The notes: generated from the sequence alone by a model not told the origin. A DNA stretch of 64,000 nucleotides from Rhizobiales bacterium UBA3584 (GCA_002375765.1 DFMV01000005.1:56401-120400); one strand, 5' to 3'. Positions 8,084-17,528 are shown, numbered from the stretch's first letter. A program made the numbers and translations.

Positions 8084-10483
8084 ATGACCATGACGCTCGA
8101 CTGGACAAGCGCAGAACAGGCTCAAAGCGTAACGCGGTACGAGGACGACCCGCGTCCGGCCTGGCTATGGCCGGTCGACAGCTCACAGCCGGTCTGGACC
8201 AATCGGGCCGCGGGGCTGTTTGGTGCGAAGATCAAGGGCGACGGAGTCAAGGCGGCGGAGCCCGCTGTGCCGATCAAGGGCCAGATCGCCCGTATCGTGC
8301 GGCTGGGCCTTATGGGGCGGCCAACGCTGTCGCGCATGCAGTTTCTGGCCGGGCGCAAGCCGCTCTCGGCAACCTGTCACTGCACACCGCTGCGGCTGGG
8401 CGACGACAAGCTCTATCTGCTGGTTGTGGGAGTGGATCCGATCGGGGAAGAGCTTCTGGCCGCGGCGGAACCGCGCGCCGAACGCCATGAGGAAATTGCG
8501 CCCGCAGAACCGATGGTCGAACTCGCGGCGCCTCAAGTGCCTGACGATGATGCCGATGCGCAGGACGCGACGACGGTACCAGATGCCCTTGAGGAGGAAG
8601 ATATCGAACAGGAAGGGCTTGCGGCACTTGTCGACAAGCTGGCCGGGCACGAGCATCTTTTCGATCCTCTCGATGCGGACGATGACGCCCCGTTTTCAGG
8701 ACAGGTGCCCGGCCGCGACTACGCAGAGATCGCCTTTGACGAAGTGGTCGAGGCGGCGGAGGGCGAGGATCGGTCCGATTGGGACGAGGAAGACCCTGCC
8801 GCGCTCGAAGAGGCCGCATTTGCCGCCGATGGCAGCAATGAGGAGGGTTCGGCACGTGCAGGGTTGTGGCAGATTACGGGGCGCGGGCTGACTATCTCGC
8901 CCATCGTCTATGAAGAGGAAGAATCCGAATCGCAGGCCGAACAGGCGGACGAGGCGGCGGCGTCCGATGTCAGCGAGCAGAGCACGCGATACAATTTCGA
9001 CGAACTTTCGCGTATCCTCAACGAGCGGGTTAACCGCGACGATCCAACCCCACTGCCCCCCCTGTCCCTAAGGCCGCAGCGGTCCGGCGGAGAGTTGGTG
9101 GCGTTGAGCGAAGAAGCGCTGGTGCTTAATCGGTTGCCGATCGGCATTCTGATCTTCCGCGATCAAGACATTTTGTTTGCCAACCGCGCGCTGGTCGATC
9201 TGACCGGTTACGAAAACGCCACCACGCTGCGCAGCCTTGGTTTGTCGGCGATCTTTCCCACGGTGGATGGCGGCGAGCCGGCAGGACCGGTCAGCCATCT
9301 GTTGCGCCGGGACGGCGAAAAGGTCGCGGTCAACGCCCGGCTCAACGCCATCACCTGGCAGGGCCGTCCCGGGTTCATGCTCTCGGCCAGGGCCAACGAT
9401 ATCGAACCGCTGCGCGAGGCGGAAGTGGGCCAGTTCGCCGCGCTCTGGGCAAAGGTCGCAAATTTTGATTTCGTCACAGCAGACCGGGCGGGACTGATTG
9501 CCAGCTTTGAAGGCAGCGGGGATGACGAATCCGATGTCGAAATCGGAACGCCGATAACCAATCTGATTGCGCAAAGTGAATACTCGGCGTTGCACCAGTT
9601 TCTCAGCCTGCCGGCGCGCTATGCCGGTGGCGTGCGGCCCGCGATCTCGCTCAAGGGAAAACGTGCCGGGCACACGCTGACGCTTTTTGCCGAAGGACGG
9701 GCAGGCATCATATCGGGTTATTTCGGCCTGCTCGGCCCCCTCGAAGCCAAGGCTGCCGGCACAGGGCGGTCGCGTAGCGGGCTACCGGCCGCGACGCTGA
9801 GCCGGATCACGCGCGGGCTGCGCCGCCCGCTCAATACCATTTCGGGCTTTTCCGAATTGATCGCGTCAGAATCCTTTGGTCCGCTGGCCAATGCGCGCTA
9901 TCTCGAATATGCGCGCGACATCCGTGCGGCGAGCGGGGAGATCGGCGATCTGGCCGATGAACTCGACGATTATGTCAGACTTGCCGAGGGCGAGTTGGCA
10001 CTCTCCCCCACCGACGTCGATATTGGAACCCTCCTGGCAGAGTCCCTTGTGCGGGTGCGGGGCGCTGCGGGAAAAGCCCGGGTGTTGCTGCGCAGCGCGA
10101 TAAGCGAGCGGCTGCCCCATGTGCGGGTCGATGCGGCAACGCTCAAACAGGCGGTGCTCAACATGCTCGCCAGTGCCATAAGCGAGGGCAGCGAAGGCTC
10201 CAAGGTGGTGCTGTCGGGACAGGTCGAGGACGATGGCTCGGTCTCGATCCATGTGCGTGACACCGCCAAGGCACCCAACGCACTAGCTGAGCGCTTCATG
10301 GTTTTTCGTGACGGGGTGGCAGCGGACGGCAGCGAACGCAAGCCGACCCAATCGAGCATCGGGCTGACGCTGACCCGATCCCTCGTGGCTGTGAATGCCT
10401 GCTCGCTGAGTCTTGCTCCAGCAAGCGAGAGCGGCACATTAATGACGCTGACCATTCCGGCCAGCCTTGTGGTCAAGGGCTGA
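8084..10483 (+). CDS. PAS-domain protein with degenerate histidine-kinase core
   Basis: The 799-residue cytoplasmic protein starts with a small sensor-like domain (1-130), has a long acidic Asp/Glu/Ala-rich linker (about 150-300), a PAS domain (about 343-450, LPIGILIFRDQDILFANRALVDLTGY), then a HisKA-like (about 568-640) and an HATPase-like region (about 670-795). The H-box reads TRGLRRPLNTISGFSELI, where the usual phosphorylated histidine (SHELRTPLN) is Arg. The ATP-site boxes are also altered: N-box NMLASAIS, DTAKAP in place of DTGxG, and IGLTLTR in place of GLGLSI. It resembles the PleC/DivJ/PdhS class in layout but probably cannot autophosphorylate. A role as scaffold or allosteric partner, as with DivL, is inference. 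Confidence 0.8.
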   Translation: MTMTLDWTSAEQAQSVTRYEDDPRPAWLWPVDSSQPVWTNRAAGLFGAKIKGDGVKAAEPAVPIKGQIARIVRLGLMGRPTLSRMQFLAGRKPLSATCHCTPLRLGDDKLYLLVVGVDPIGEELLAAAEPRAERHEEIAPAEPMVELAAPQVPDDDADAQDATTVPDALEEEDIEQEGLAALVDKLAGHEHLFDPLDADDDAPFSGQVPGRDYAEIAFDEVVEAAEGEDRSDWDEEDPAALEEAAFAADGSNEEGSARAGLWQITGRGLTISPIVYEEEESESQAEQADEAAASDVSEQSTRYNFDELSRILNERVNRDDPTPLPPLSLRPQRSGGELVALSEEALVLNRLPIGILIFRDQDILFANRALVDLTGYENATTLRSLGLSAIFPTVDGGEPAGPVSHLLRRDGEKVAVNARLNAITWQGRPGFMLSARANDIEPLREAEVGQFAALWAKVANFDFVTADRAGLIASFEGSGDDESDVEIGTPITNLIAQSEYSALHQFLSLPARYAGGVRPAISLKGKRAGHTLTLFAEGRAGIISGYFGLLGPLEAKAAGTGRSRSGLPAATLSRITRGLRRPLNTISGFSELIASESFGPLANARYLEYARDIRAASGEIGDLADELDDYVRLAEGELALSPTDVDIGTLLAESLVRVRGAAGKARVLLRSAISERLPHVRVDAATLKQAVLNMLASAISEGSEGSKVVLSGQVEDDGSVSIHVRDTAKAPNALAERFMVFRDGVAADGSERKPTQSSIGLTLTRSLVAVNACSLSLAPASESGTLMTLTIPASLVVKG

Positions 10484-10530
10484 GACACACTGCTTGACAA
10501 GCACCGGCTTACTCGGCCTTAACTCGCCTT

Positions 10531-11616
10531 ATGAGCAAGCCCGAGCCGATCCTGAAGATTGACAACGTTTCGCGCCATTTCGGCATCATCGCAGCCCTCG
10601 ATGGCGTTTCCTTCGAGATTGCGCCGGGGGAGATTGTTTGTCTGGTCGGGCATTCGGGTTGTGGGAAGTCGACCCTTTTGCGCGTGATTTCAGGCGTCGA
10701 GAAGATCGACGGAGGCACCGTTGTTCTGGCCGGCAAGACAGTGAGCGGGGGACATGTATTCGTCGAGCCAGAGAACCGTAATATCGGTTTCATGTTTCAG
10801 GATTACGCGCTTTTTCCGCACCTGACGGCGCGGCAGAATATCGGCTTCGGGCTCAGGGGAATGAGCCGAAAGGACGCCATGGCGCGCGTCGATGACATCA
10901 TTTCACGGCTGGGGATCGGAGCGCTTGCCGAACGTTATCCGCATATGCTTTCGGGAGGCGAACAGCAGCGCATAGCGCTGGCTCGCGCTCTGGCTCCCCA
11001 ACCACGAATACTGCTGATGGACGAGCCATTTTCCAACCTCGACCGTGGATTGCGCGACACGATACGGCACGAGACCCTGACGCTGTTGCGAGGATTGGGA
11101 ACGACGGCGATCATAGTGACACACGACCCCGAAGAAGCGCTGGCCATCGGCGACAAGGTGGTTCTGATGCACAAGGGCAAGGTTATCGAAAGCGGGACTG
11201 GAGACGCCATCTACAGCTTCCCCCAGACCGCTTACGCCGCAGCATTCTTCTCGCAGGTCAACCGCATTCCGGCGCGGCGTTCGGGCGATTGGCTCGACAG
11301 TGCGCTGGGCCGGTTTCCGGCACCGTGCGGCAGCTCGGGCCCGGTACAGCTCTTCATCCGCCCCCAGGCCCTAACCCTGACCGTGAATGGAACTGTAGCA
11401 ACAGTAAGCGCGCGGGTTTTGCTTGGCGAGATTGAAGAGGTCACTCTCGAAGTTGCCGGCCTTGACGATCCGCTGATCATGCGCACCAGCGCCCAACGCG
11501 GCCTCCAAGTGGGCCAAAGCGTCACGATAGGGGTGGACGCAAAAGACGTGCTGGTGTTCGCCGCCGATGAAACGGCGCGTTCTGCCCTGCCGCGCGGCTC
11601 GCTGGCGGCAGAATAA
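10531..11616 (+). CDS. Ferric-iron type ABC transporter ATPase (FbpC/AfuC-like)
   Basis: This is the cytoplasmic motor of a periplasmic-binding-protein importer. The 361-residue chain has Walker A GHSGCGKST, Q-loop FMFQDYALFPHLT, signature LSGGEQQR, Walker B ILLMDEP and the switch His in VTHDPEEAL, followed by a C-terminal TOBE-like domain typical of FbpC/PotA ATPases. The next two plus-strand genes encode a matching iron-type binding protein and a fused permease, so the three form one importer. The ATPase gene lies upstream of the ICE-like box at 11637, so its transcription could be separate from that of the other two. Confidence 0.87.
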   Translation: MSKPEPILKIDNVSRHFGIIAALDGVSFEIAPGEIVCLVGHSGCGKSTLLRVISGVEKIDGGTVVLAGKTVSGGHVFVEPENRNIGFMFQDYALFPHLTARQNIGFGLRGMSRKDAMARVDDIISRLGIGALAERYPHMLSGGEQQRIALARALAPQPRILLMDEPFSNLDRGLRDTIRHETLTLLRGLGTTAIIVTHDPEEALAIGDKVVLMHKGKVIESGTGDAIYSFPQTAYAAAFFSQVNRIPARRSGDWLDSALGRFPAPCGSSGPVQLFIRPQALTLTVNGTVATVSARVLLGEIEEVTLEVAGLDDPLIMRTSAQRGLQVGQSVTIGVDAKDVLVFAADETARSALPRGSLAAE

Positions 11617-11636
11617 TTTATTGAAAGATCAGCAGG

Positions 11637-11652
11637 TTAGAACCACTCTAAA
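11637..11652 (+). promoter_or_regulatory. Irr/ICE-like iron-control box
   Basis: TTAGAA-CCA-CTCTAAA is a near-perfect match to the TTAGAA-N3-TTCTAA type inverted repeat bound by Irr in rhizobia (one mismatch). It is 109 bases upstream of the binding-protein ATG and just before a TTGACA element at 11669-11674. Confidence 0.6.
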
Positions 11653-11668
11653 CTACATTTGAAATTTC

Positions 11669-11697
11669 TTGACACACGCGATCAGCTATGAGTATTG
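11669..11697 (+). promoter_or_regulatory. Probable sigma-70 promoter of the iron binding-protein gene
   Basis: TTGACA at 11669-11674 is followed 17 bases later by GTATTG (11692-11697) as a weak -10. It lies directly downstream of the ICE-like box, a position suited to iron-responsive control. Confidence 0.4.
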
Positions 11698-11760
11698 CGC
11701 CTCATGGGCGCGTTTTGGCCTTTGGCGCCCTTGATGACACACACCAAGGGAAACACCCAA

Positions 11761-12789
11761 ATGACACGATTTCTAAAGATTTTTTCGACAGCCGGCCTTC
11801 TGGCGCTGGGTGCCGCGGTTCCTGCGCTGACCCAAGAGGTCAATATCTACACCACTCGCGAACCGGGTCTGATTCAACCGATCCTCGACGCGTTTACCGC
11901 TGAAACCGGTGTTGCCGTCAATACCGTCTTTTTGCAGGATGGATTGATCGAACGTGTTTCAGCCGAAGGCGAAAGCTCCCCCGCCGATATCCTGATGACT
12001 GTCGATTTTGGCGCTCTGATCGATCTGGTCGATGCCGGGCTTACCCAACCGATCGATTCTGAAGTGCTCGAAGGCGCCGTTCCTGAAGCGTTGCGCGATC
12101 CCGATGGTAATTGGTTTGCACTGTCCGGTCGGGCGCGCGTGCTCTATGCCGCCAAGGATCTCGATCTCGACAGCTTTACCTATGAACAGCTGGACGATGA
12201 GGAATGGCGCGGTCGGCTGTGCATTCGCTCGGGCCAGCATCCATACAACACGGCGATGTTTGCCGCCTATATGGCAAAATACGGCGAAGAGGAAACCCGC
12301 AGCTGGCTTGAAGGCATCAAGGCCAATCAGGCTCGCGTTGCCGCCGGTGGCGATCGCGACGGGGCACGTGATATTGCCGCCGGTATTTGCGACATCGCCA
12401 TCGGCAATTCCTACTATGTGGGCCTGATGACATCGGGCGCCGGCGGCGAAGAGCAGCAGGCCTGGGCCGAAGAAATGAAGGTTATTCTGCCGACTTTCGA
12501 GAACGGCGGTACTCTGGTCAATATCTCGGGTGCCGGGTTGGCGGCCCATGCGCCAAATCGTGAGGAAGCCATCCAGCTCCTCGAATATCTTGTGTCCGAT
12601 GATGCCCAGAAGCTCTATGCAGAAGCCAATTTCGAGTACCCGGTCTCCGCATCGGCCGAGGTGCACCCGATTATTGCCGCCTTCGGCGAACTTGAAGCTG
12701 ATGATCTCTCTCTGACCGAAGTGCTGCCGTTCCGCACACGGGCCAGCGAGTTGGTCGATGAAGTCAACTTCGACACTTTCGAAAACTAG
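11761..12789 (+). CDS. Ferric-iron ABC transporter periplasmic binding protein (FbpA-like)
   Basis: This protein captures Fe3+ in the periplasm and delivers it to the permease. The 342-residue chain has a signal peptide (MTRFLKIFSTAGLLALGAAV to about residue 24), then EVNIYTTREPGLIQPILDAF, the typical start of class II iron-binding proteins. It keeps the iron-ligand tyrosine pair region GNSYYVGLM near residue 215. The start at 11761 gives a proper signal peptide; the frame is open 22 codons further upstream but without a leader-like sequence. It is followed by a strong hairpin and then the permease gene, the common layout in which the binding protein is made in excess. Confidence 0.92.
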   Translation: MTRFLKIFSTAGLLALGAAVPALTQEVNIYTTREPGLIQPILDAFTAETGVAVNTVFLQDGLIERVSAEGESSPADILMTVDFGALIDLVDAGLTQPIDSEVLEGAVPEALRDPDGNWFALSGRARVLYAAKDLDLDSFTYEQLDDEEWRGRLCIRSGQHPYNTAMFAAYMAKYGEEETRSWLEGIKANQARVAAGGDRDGARDIAAGICDIAIGNSYYVGLMTSGAGGEEQQAWAEEMKVILPTFENGGTLVNISGAGLAAHAPNREEAIQLLEYLVSDDAQKLYAEANFEYPVSASAEVHPIIAAFGELEADDLSLTEVLPFRTRASELVDEVNFDTFEN

Positions 12790-12795
12790 GACAAG

Positions 12796-12818
12796 CGCGG
12801 CGGGGTCAACCCGCCGCG
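12796..12818 (+). terminator. Intercistronic hairpin between iron binding protein and permease
   Basis: CGCGGCGGG-GTCAA-CCCGCCGCG is a perfect 9-bp stem 6 bases after the binding-protein stop. With no T-run it is more likely an mRNA-stabilising or attenuating hairpin than a full terminator. Confidence 0.6.
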
Positions 12819-12827
12819 TCTTCCTTG

Positions 12828-14498
12828 ATGATGGCCATGGCTGCAAGCCGTCCCGCAGGGCGGCAACGGATCAGACTTTCCCTTTGGGCCGCGCTGGCAT
12901 TTTCCGCCGCGGCTCTTGCGCTGTTGCCAGTGGCAACAATCGCGGTTACCGCGATGGCCGATACGGGCACGCTGTGGTCACATGTTCTGACCAATATCCT
13001 GCCGCAGGCGGCCTGGAATACAGGCGTTTTGTTGCTCGGTACCGGTATCATCGCGACCTGTGTAGGTACGGGAGCAGCATGGCTGGTTTCGGCCTATGAT
13101 TTTCGCGGGCGGGCGGTGCTCGAATGGGCTCTGTTGCTGCCTCTGGCCGTACCTACCTACATCATGGCCTATGCCTATCTCGACGTTTTGAGCCCACTGG
13201 GACCCATTCAAGGCGCTATCCGCTGGGTGCTGGGCTATTCGAGCCCGCGCGATTTCAGGCTTCCCGATATCCGTGCCATGTGGGGGGCCATCGGTGTGTT
13301 CGGTTTCGTTCTCTACCCGTACGTCTATCTGACGACGCGCGCGATGTTTCTGACCCAGGCTGCCAATCTCGTGGAGGTTTCCCGGACACTGGGGGTGGGG
13401 CGAAACGGCGTATTCTGGCGCGTGGCGCTGCCCCTGGCCCGCCCGGCAATTGCCATTGGCGTATCGCTGGCGCTGATGGAAGCACTAAACGATGTGGGCG
13501 CTGCGCAGTTTCTGGGTATCCGTACGCTGACGGCCTCGGTCTATACCACATGGATCGTGCGAACTGATCTGGCCGGGGCGGCACAGATCGCCATCGCCAT
13601 GCTCACGGTCGTCGTCGCGCTGATCGTTTTCGAGCGCTGGGCACGCCGCAACCAGCGCTTTGCGGCCAGCGCCCAACGAGCAAGGCCCATGCCACCCCGG
13701 AAGTTGGCTGGTCTGAAGGGGCTGGGAGCCTTTGCGCTGGGTTTTCTGCCAATCCTGATCGGGTTTGTAGGACCGGCCATCTATCTGGCCATCGCTGCGG
13801 TCAGACGGATCGAATTTGCGGGCTTTTCTCCAGCGCTTGTGAGGGCGGCAATCAATACAATCTCGATCTCGGCAATGGCCACTGCGGTGGTTCTGGTGCT
13901 GGGATTTGCCATTGCGTACGCCGCACGGCTGCAGCCGGGACGCAAGACCGCAATTGCCGCGCGGATTGCGACGCTGGGCTACGCGGTCCCCGGTACGGTT
14001 TTGGCCATTGGTATTCTGATCCCGGTGGCCGCTTTCGATCGCACACTGGACGGACTGATGCGCGATTGGATCGGGATTTCAACCGGACTATTGCTTCTCG
14101 GATCGGGCGCAGCGCTGATCTATGCCTATACGGCGCGGTTTCTGGCGATTTCGGCGGGTGGTATCGAAGCGGGGCTAAGCCGGATCCCGACATCCTATGA
14201 TCACGCGGCGCGTACGCTGGGGCAGAGCGCTACGGGTACCCTATTTCGCGTGCATCTGCCCCTATCGCGCACAGCGCTGACCGCGGCAGGGCTCCTGGTC
14301 TTCGTTGACTGCATGAAAGAATTGCCGGCAACCCTACTATTGCGGCCGCTCAATTTCGAGAGCCTAGCAACGCTGCTCTATGGCGAAGCAGCGCGCGGAA
14401 CGTACGAAGACGCGGCGCTGGCCGCGCTCATCATCGTCGCTATCGGCATTTTGCCGGTGGTGCTTTTGGCAAGGACCGGACGTCCGAACGCCAGATAA
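12828..14498 (+). CDS. Ferric-iron ABC transporter permease, fused dimer (FbpB-like)
   Basis: This 556-residue inner-membrane protein has about twelve hydrophobic segments and two copies of the permease EAA loop: EVSRTLGVGRNGVFWRVALPLARPAI in the first half and HAARTLGQSATGTLFRVHLPL in the second. One polypeptide therefore supplies both transmembrane halves, as in the FbpB/SfuB class. The start is taken at the ATG at 12828, which follows an in-frame TTG. It completes the importer with the ATPase and binding protein upstream. An inverted repeat at 14512-14551 follows the stop. Confidence 0.9.
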   Translation: MMAMAASRPAGRQRIRLSLWAALAFSAAALALLPVATIAVTAMADTGTLWSHVLTNILPQAAWNTGVLLLGTGIIATCVGTGAAWLVSAYDFRGRAVLEWALLLPLAVPTYIMAYAYLDVLSPLGPIQGAIRWVLGYSSPRDFRLPDIRAMWGAIGVFGFVLYPYVYLTTRAMFLTQAANLVEVSRTLGVGRNGVFWRVALPLARPAIAIGVSLALMEALNDVGAAQFLGIRTLTASVYTTWIVRTDLAGAAQIAIAMLTVVVALIVFERWARRNQRFAASAQRARPMPPRKLAGLKGLGAFALGFLPILIGFVGPAIYLAIAAVRRIEFAGFSPALVRAAINTISISAMATAVVLVLGFAIAYAARLQPGRKTAIAARIATLGYAVPGTVLAIGILIPVAAFDRTLDGLMRDWIGISTGLLLLGSGAALIYAYTARFLAISAGGIEAGLSRIPTSYDHAARTLGQSATGTLFRVHLPLSRTALTAAGLLVFVDCMKELPATLLLRPLNFESLATLLYGEAARGTYEDAALAALIIVAIGILPVVLLARTGRPNAR

Positions 14499-14511
14499 GC
14501 CGGTCGCTCAC

Positions 14512-14551
14512 GGATCAAATTCGCTTTTCCAAGTAGTCGCGAATTTGATCC
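14512..14551. terminator. Long inverted repeat between convergent fbpB-like and aglK genes
   Basis: GGATCAAATTCGC (14512-14524) and GCGAATTTGATCC (14539-14551) are perfect 13-bp arms around a 14-base loop. Placement between two converging genes suggests a shared transcription barrier. Confidence 0.55.
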
Positions 14552-14572
14552 AGATCCCTGTCTTCTGCCGGG

Positions 14573-15820
14573 CTATGCCTTGGGCTTGGCCGGAGCCTTG
14601 CGAACCGGCGCTTTTCTGGCAGTGGTGGATTTGACGGTGCCGGCCTTGGGAGTTGCGGTCTTCGATTTGGCCGTAGCGTTCCGCGCCGGTTTGGCTGGCA
14701 TTGCGACAGCGCCCGCCGAACCCACCACGCCCTCGTCGGGCTTACCTTCTTCGGTCGGGTTAGCAGGCGTCGCCGACTCTGCGCTACCAGGATTAGCCCG
14801 CGCGGCAACGCCGCCAGTGATGGGCTGACCGACTTCATCGAAAAGATGGAAGAGGTCGCCTTTGGGCTTGAAGCTGATCTGGGCTCCGGCCTTATACGGC
14901 GTCTTGCCTTCCTGACGAATAATGACCGCATCTTCCTCGCCGATATCGACATAGATGAAGCTGTCGGAACCAAGGTCTTCGGCATAGATGACCTTGCCCG
15001 ACCAGGCGCCGTTGCCGTTGGGCACGATCTCCATGTGCTCTGGACGCACACCGACCGTCGCGGCCTTGTAGGAGGTGGCGTTCTTGCCGGTGAGAAAGTT
15101 CATCTTCGGCGAGCCGATGAAGCCCGCAACAAAGAGCGATTGGGGCTGATCGTAAAGCTCCATAGGCGTGCCCACCTGCATCACGACGCCATCCTTGAGC
15201 ACCACGATGCGGTCGGCGAGCGTCATGGCCTCGACCTGATCGTGGGTGACGTAGATCATTGTGGTGCCGGGCAGTGATTCCTTTAGCTTGGCTATCTCCA
15301 TGCGGGTCGCGACACGAAGGGCAGCGTCAAGATTGGAGAGCGGTTCGTCGAACAGGAAGACCTGCGGATTGCGTACAATGGCGCGACCGATGGCGACACG
15401 CTGGCGCTGACCGCCCGAAAGCGCCTTGGGGAGCCGTTCGAGATAAGGGCCCAGCTGGAGCATTTCTGCTGCGGCTTCGACCTTCTTTTTGATCTCGTCC
15501 TTGGGGGTGCGGGTGAGTTTGAGCGAATAAGCCATGTTGTCGAACACGGTCATATGCGGATAAAGCGCATAGGACTGGAACACCATCGAGATGCCGCGCT
15601 TGGAGGGGGCAACGTCATTGACGACGCGACCGCCGATTTCCAGCGTGCCGGAGGAAATCGTCTCGAGCCCCGAGATGGTACGCAAAAGGGTCGACTTGCC
15701 ACAACCCGAGGGGCCGACGAAGACGATGAACTCACCCGACTTGATGTCGAGATTTATATCCTTGAGCACTTCGACATTGCCGTAGCGCTTGTAAAGATTA
15801 CTAATCTGCAGGTCAGACAT
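14573..15820 (-). CDS. aglK: Alpha-glucoside ABC transporter ATPase with basic C-terminal tail
   Basis: This is the MalK/UgpC-type ATPase that energises the AglEFG importer. It shows Walker A GPSGCGKST, signature LSGGQRQR, Walker B VFLFDEP and a C-terminal regulatory domain (TVGVRPEHMEI, VIYAEDLGSDSFIYVDI). The core ends near residue 335. A further 80 residues form an Ala/Pro/Lys/Thr-rich tail with repeated KAP, KTA and TPKA units, like histone-H1-type tails and absent from typical AglK. Two ATGs are adjacent; the second (15820) is better spaced from GGGAGGG. It lies 25 bases after aglA in the same unit. Confidence 0.9.
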   Translation of the reverse strand: MSDLQISNLYKRYGNVEVLKDINLDIKSGEFIVFVGPSGCGKSTLLRTISGLETISSGTLEIGGRVVNDVAPSKRGISMVFQSYALYPHMTVFDNMAYSLKLTRTPKDEIKKKVEAAAEMLQLGPYLERLPKALSGGQRQRVAIGRAIVRNPQVFLFDEPLSNLDAALRVATRMEIAKLKESLPGTTMIYVTHDQVEAMTLADRIVVLKDGVVMQVGTPMELYDQPQSLFVAGFIGSPKMNFLTGKNATSYKAATVGVRPEHMEIVPNGNGAWSGKVIYAEDLGSDSFIYVDIGEEDAVIIRQEGKTPYKAGAQISFKPKGDLFHLFDEVGQPITGGVAARANPGSAESATPANPTEEGKPDEGVVGSAGAVAMPAKPARNATAKSKTATPKAGTVKSTTARKAPVRKAPAKPKA

Positions 15821-15845
15821 CATCCCTCCCCTGGGCACTTTGCCC

Positions 15846-17528
15846 TTAATTTATGCGTCCAATATAGGCTCCGAACGGGCCGAAACTCAACCGATTGCCC
15901 TCCAACTGCGCATCGGCGCCCGGTGCGCCGGCATCTTCGAGAAGCAAACCCTCCGGCAGATCGACAATTGTTGGCTCGACGCCCATGTTAAAGGCGCAGA
16001 ACAGTTTGTCTTCGCCCACCGCGCGCGTGAAGGCCAGAACGGTATCGGGCATTCCCTCGACCAGTTCGAGATTGCCCTTGATCAGGACCGGATGCTCGCG
16101 TCGGAAACGCAAGATGGCGCGATAGAGAGACAGAATTGAATTGGCGACATTGTCCTGCTGGTCAACTGCATAGGGCAGATGCTGGGCCGGCACGGGCAGC
16201 CATGTGCGGTTGGCCGTGGAAAACCCACCATTGCGGACGTGGGACTGCCAGACCATCGGCGTGCGGCAGCCGTCGCGGCCCTTGAACTCGGGCCAGAACT
16301 CAATGCCGTAAGGATCAACAAGATCGTCATAGGCGATCTCGGCCTCGGTGAGACCGAGTTCCTCGCCCTGATAGAGACAGACCGAACCACGCATGGTCAG
16401 AAGCAGCAGCGCAGCCTGTCGCGTCAAGCGATCCTCGAAACCGTGCGGTGCCCAGCGACTGACATGGCGGACGACGTCGTGGTTTGAAAATGCCAGGCAA
16501 ATCCAGCCATCGGGAGCCTTCTCCTGCGTCAGGCGAAGTGCGTCACGGAAATGGGCGGCAGTATATTCGCCACCAAGATAGTCAAAAGTATAGCACATAT
16601 GCAGCTTATCGGTGCCCGAGGTGTATTGGGCCATGATTTCGAGCTGGTGCTGGGCGTCACCGATTTCGCCAACTGCCGTGGTGCCGGGATATTCATCGAG
16701 CAGCCCACGCACACGCTGGAGGAAGGCAATGTTTTCCGGCTGGCTCTTGTCGTAGAGGTGTTCCTGAAGGTTGTAGGGATTGACTGCCGGCGCGGTTGAC
16801 GCGTTGTAGTCTTCGGGCCGGACGGGCGGATTGTTTTCGAGCCCCTGAGAATGAAAATAGAAATTGACGGTATCGAGCCGGAACCCATCGACGCCGCGTT
16901 CGAGCCAGAAGCGCATTTCGCCCAGCAACGCATCCTGAACCGCAGGGTTGTGAAAGTTGAGATCGGGCTGGGAAACCAGGAAATTGTGCAGGTAATACTG
17001 CATGCGCCGGCCGTCCCAATGCCAGCCTGAGCCGCCAAATATCGAGAGCCAGTTGTTAGGTGGGCTGCCATCGGGTTTGGGATCTGCCCAGACATACCAA
17101 TCGGCCTTTTCATTGGTGCGCGACAGGCGGCTTTCGGCAAACCAGGGATGGCGGTCCGAGGAATGCGAGATTACCTGATCAATGATGACTTTCAGGCCGA
17201 GGGAATGGGCCTTTTCAAGCAGCCGGTCAAAATCTTCGAGCGAACCGAAGGTCGGGTCGATGTCGCGATAGTTCGAGACGTCGTAGCCGAAATCCTTCAT
17301 GGGCGAGGTGAACACCGGCGAGAGCCAGATTGCATCGACTCCCAGATCGGCGACGTATTCGAGCCGTGATGTTATGCCCACCAGATCGCCCACGCCGTCG
17401 GTGTTGTTGTCTTGAAACGAGCGCGGGTAAATCTGATAGATCACAGCGCCACGCCACCAATCCCTTGCGGCGGATGACGTATCTTCGGGATGCACGAACT
17501 GGCGTGACTCGGTCGCAAAATAACTCAT
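15846..17528 (-). CDS. aglA: Alpha-glucosidase, GH13 family
   Basis: This cytoplasmic enzyme hydrolyses imported alpha-glucosides such as sucrose, maltose or trehalose. The 560-residue chain follows the GH13 oligo-glucosidase plan: WWRGAVIYQIYPRSFQD at the N-terminus, VIIDQVISHSSD, DGFRLDT with nucleophile Asp219, AVGEIGD with acid/base Glu288 and FSNHD with Asp351. The ATG at 17528 is supported because the conserved domain begins 24 residues later. It precedes aglK and is divergent from aglR across a region with an AglR-type operator. A close paralogue lies at 33605-35257. Confidence 0.94.
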   Translation of the reverse strand: MSYFATESRQFVHPEDTSSAARDWWRGAVIYQIYPRSFQDNNTDGVGDLVGITSRLEYVADLGVDAIWLSPVFTSPMKDFGYDVSNYRDIDPTFGSLEDFDRLLEKAHSLGLKVIIDQVISHSSDRHPWFAESRLSRTNEKADWYVWADPKPDGSPPNNWLSIFGGSGWHWDGRRMQYYLHNFLVSQPDLNFHNPAVQDALLGEMRFWLERGVDGFRLDTVNFYFHSQGLENNPPVRPEDYNASTAPAVNPYNLQEHLYDKSQPENIAFLQRVRGLLDEYPGTTAVGEIGDAQHQLEIMAQYTSGTDKLHMCYTFDYLGGEYTAAHFRDALRLTQEKAPDGWICLAFSNHDVVRHVSRWAPHGFEDRLTRQAALLLLTMRGSVCLYQGEELGLTEAEIAYDDLVDPYGIEFWPEFKGRDGCRTPMVWQSHVRNGGFSTANRTWLPVPAQHLPYAVDQQDNVANSILSLYRAILRFRREHPVLIKGNLELVEGMPDTVLAFTRAVGEDKLFCAFNMGVEPTIVDLPEGLLLEDAGAPGADAQLEGNRLSFGPFGAYIGRIN

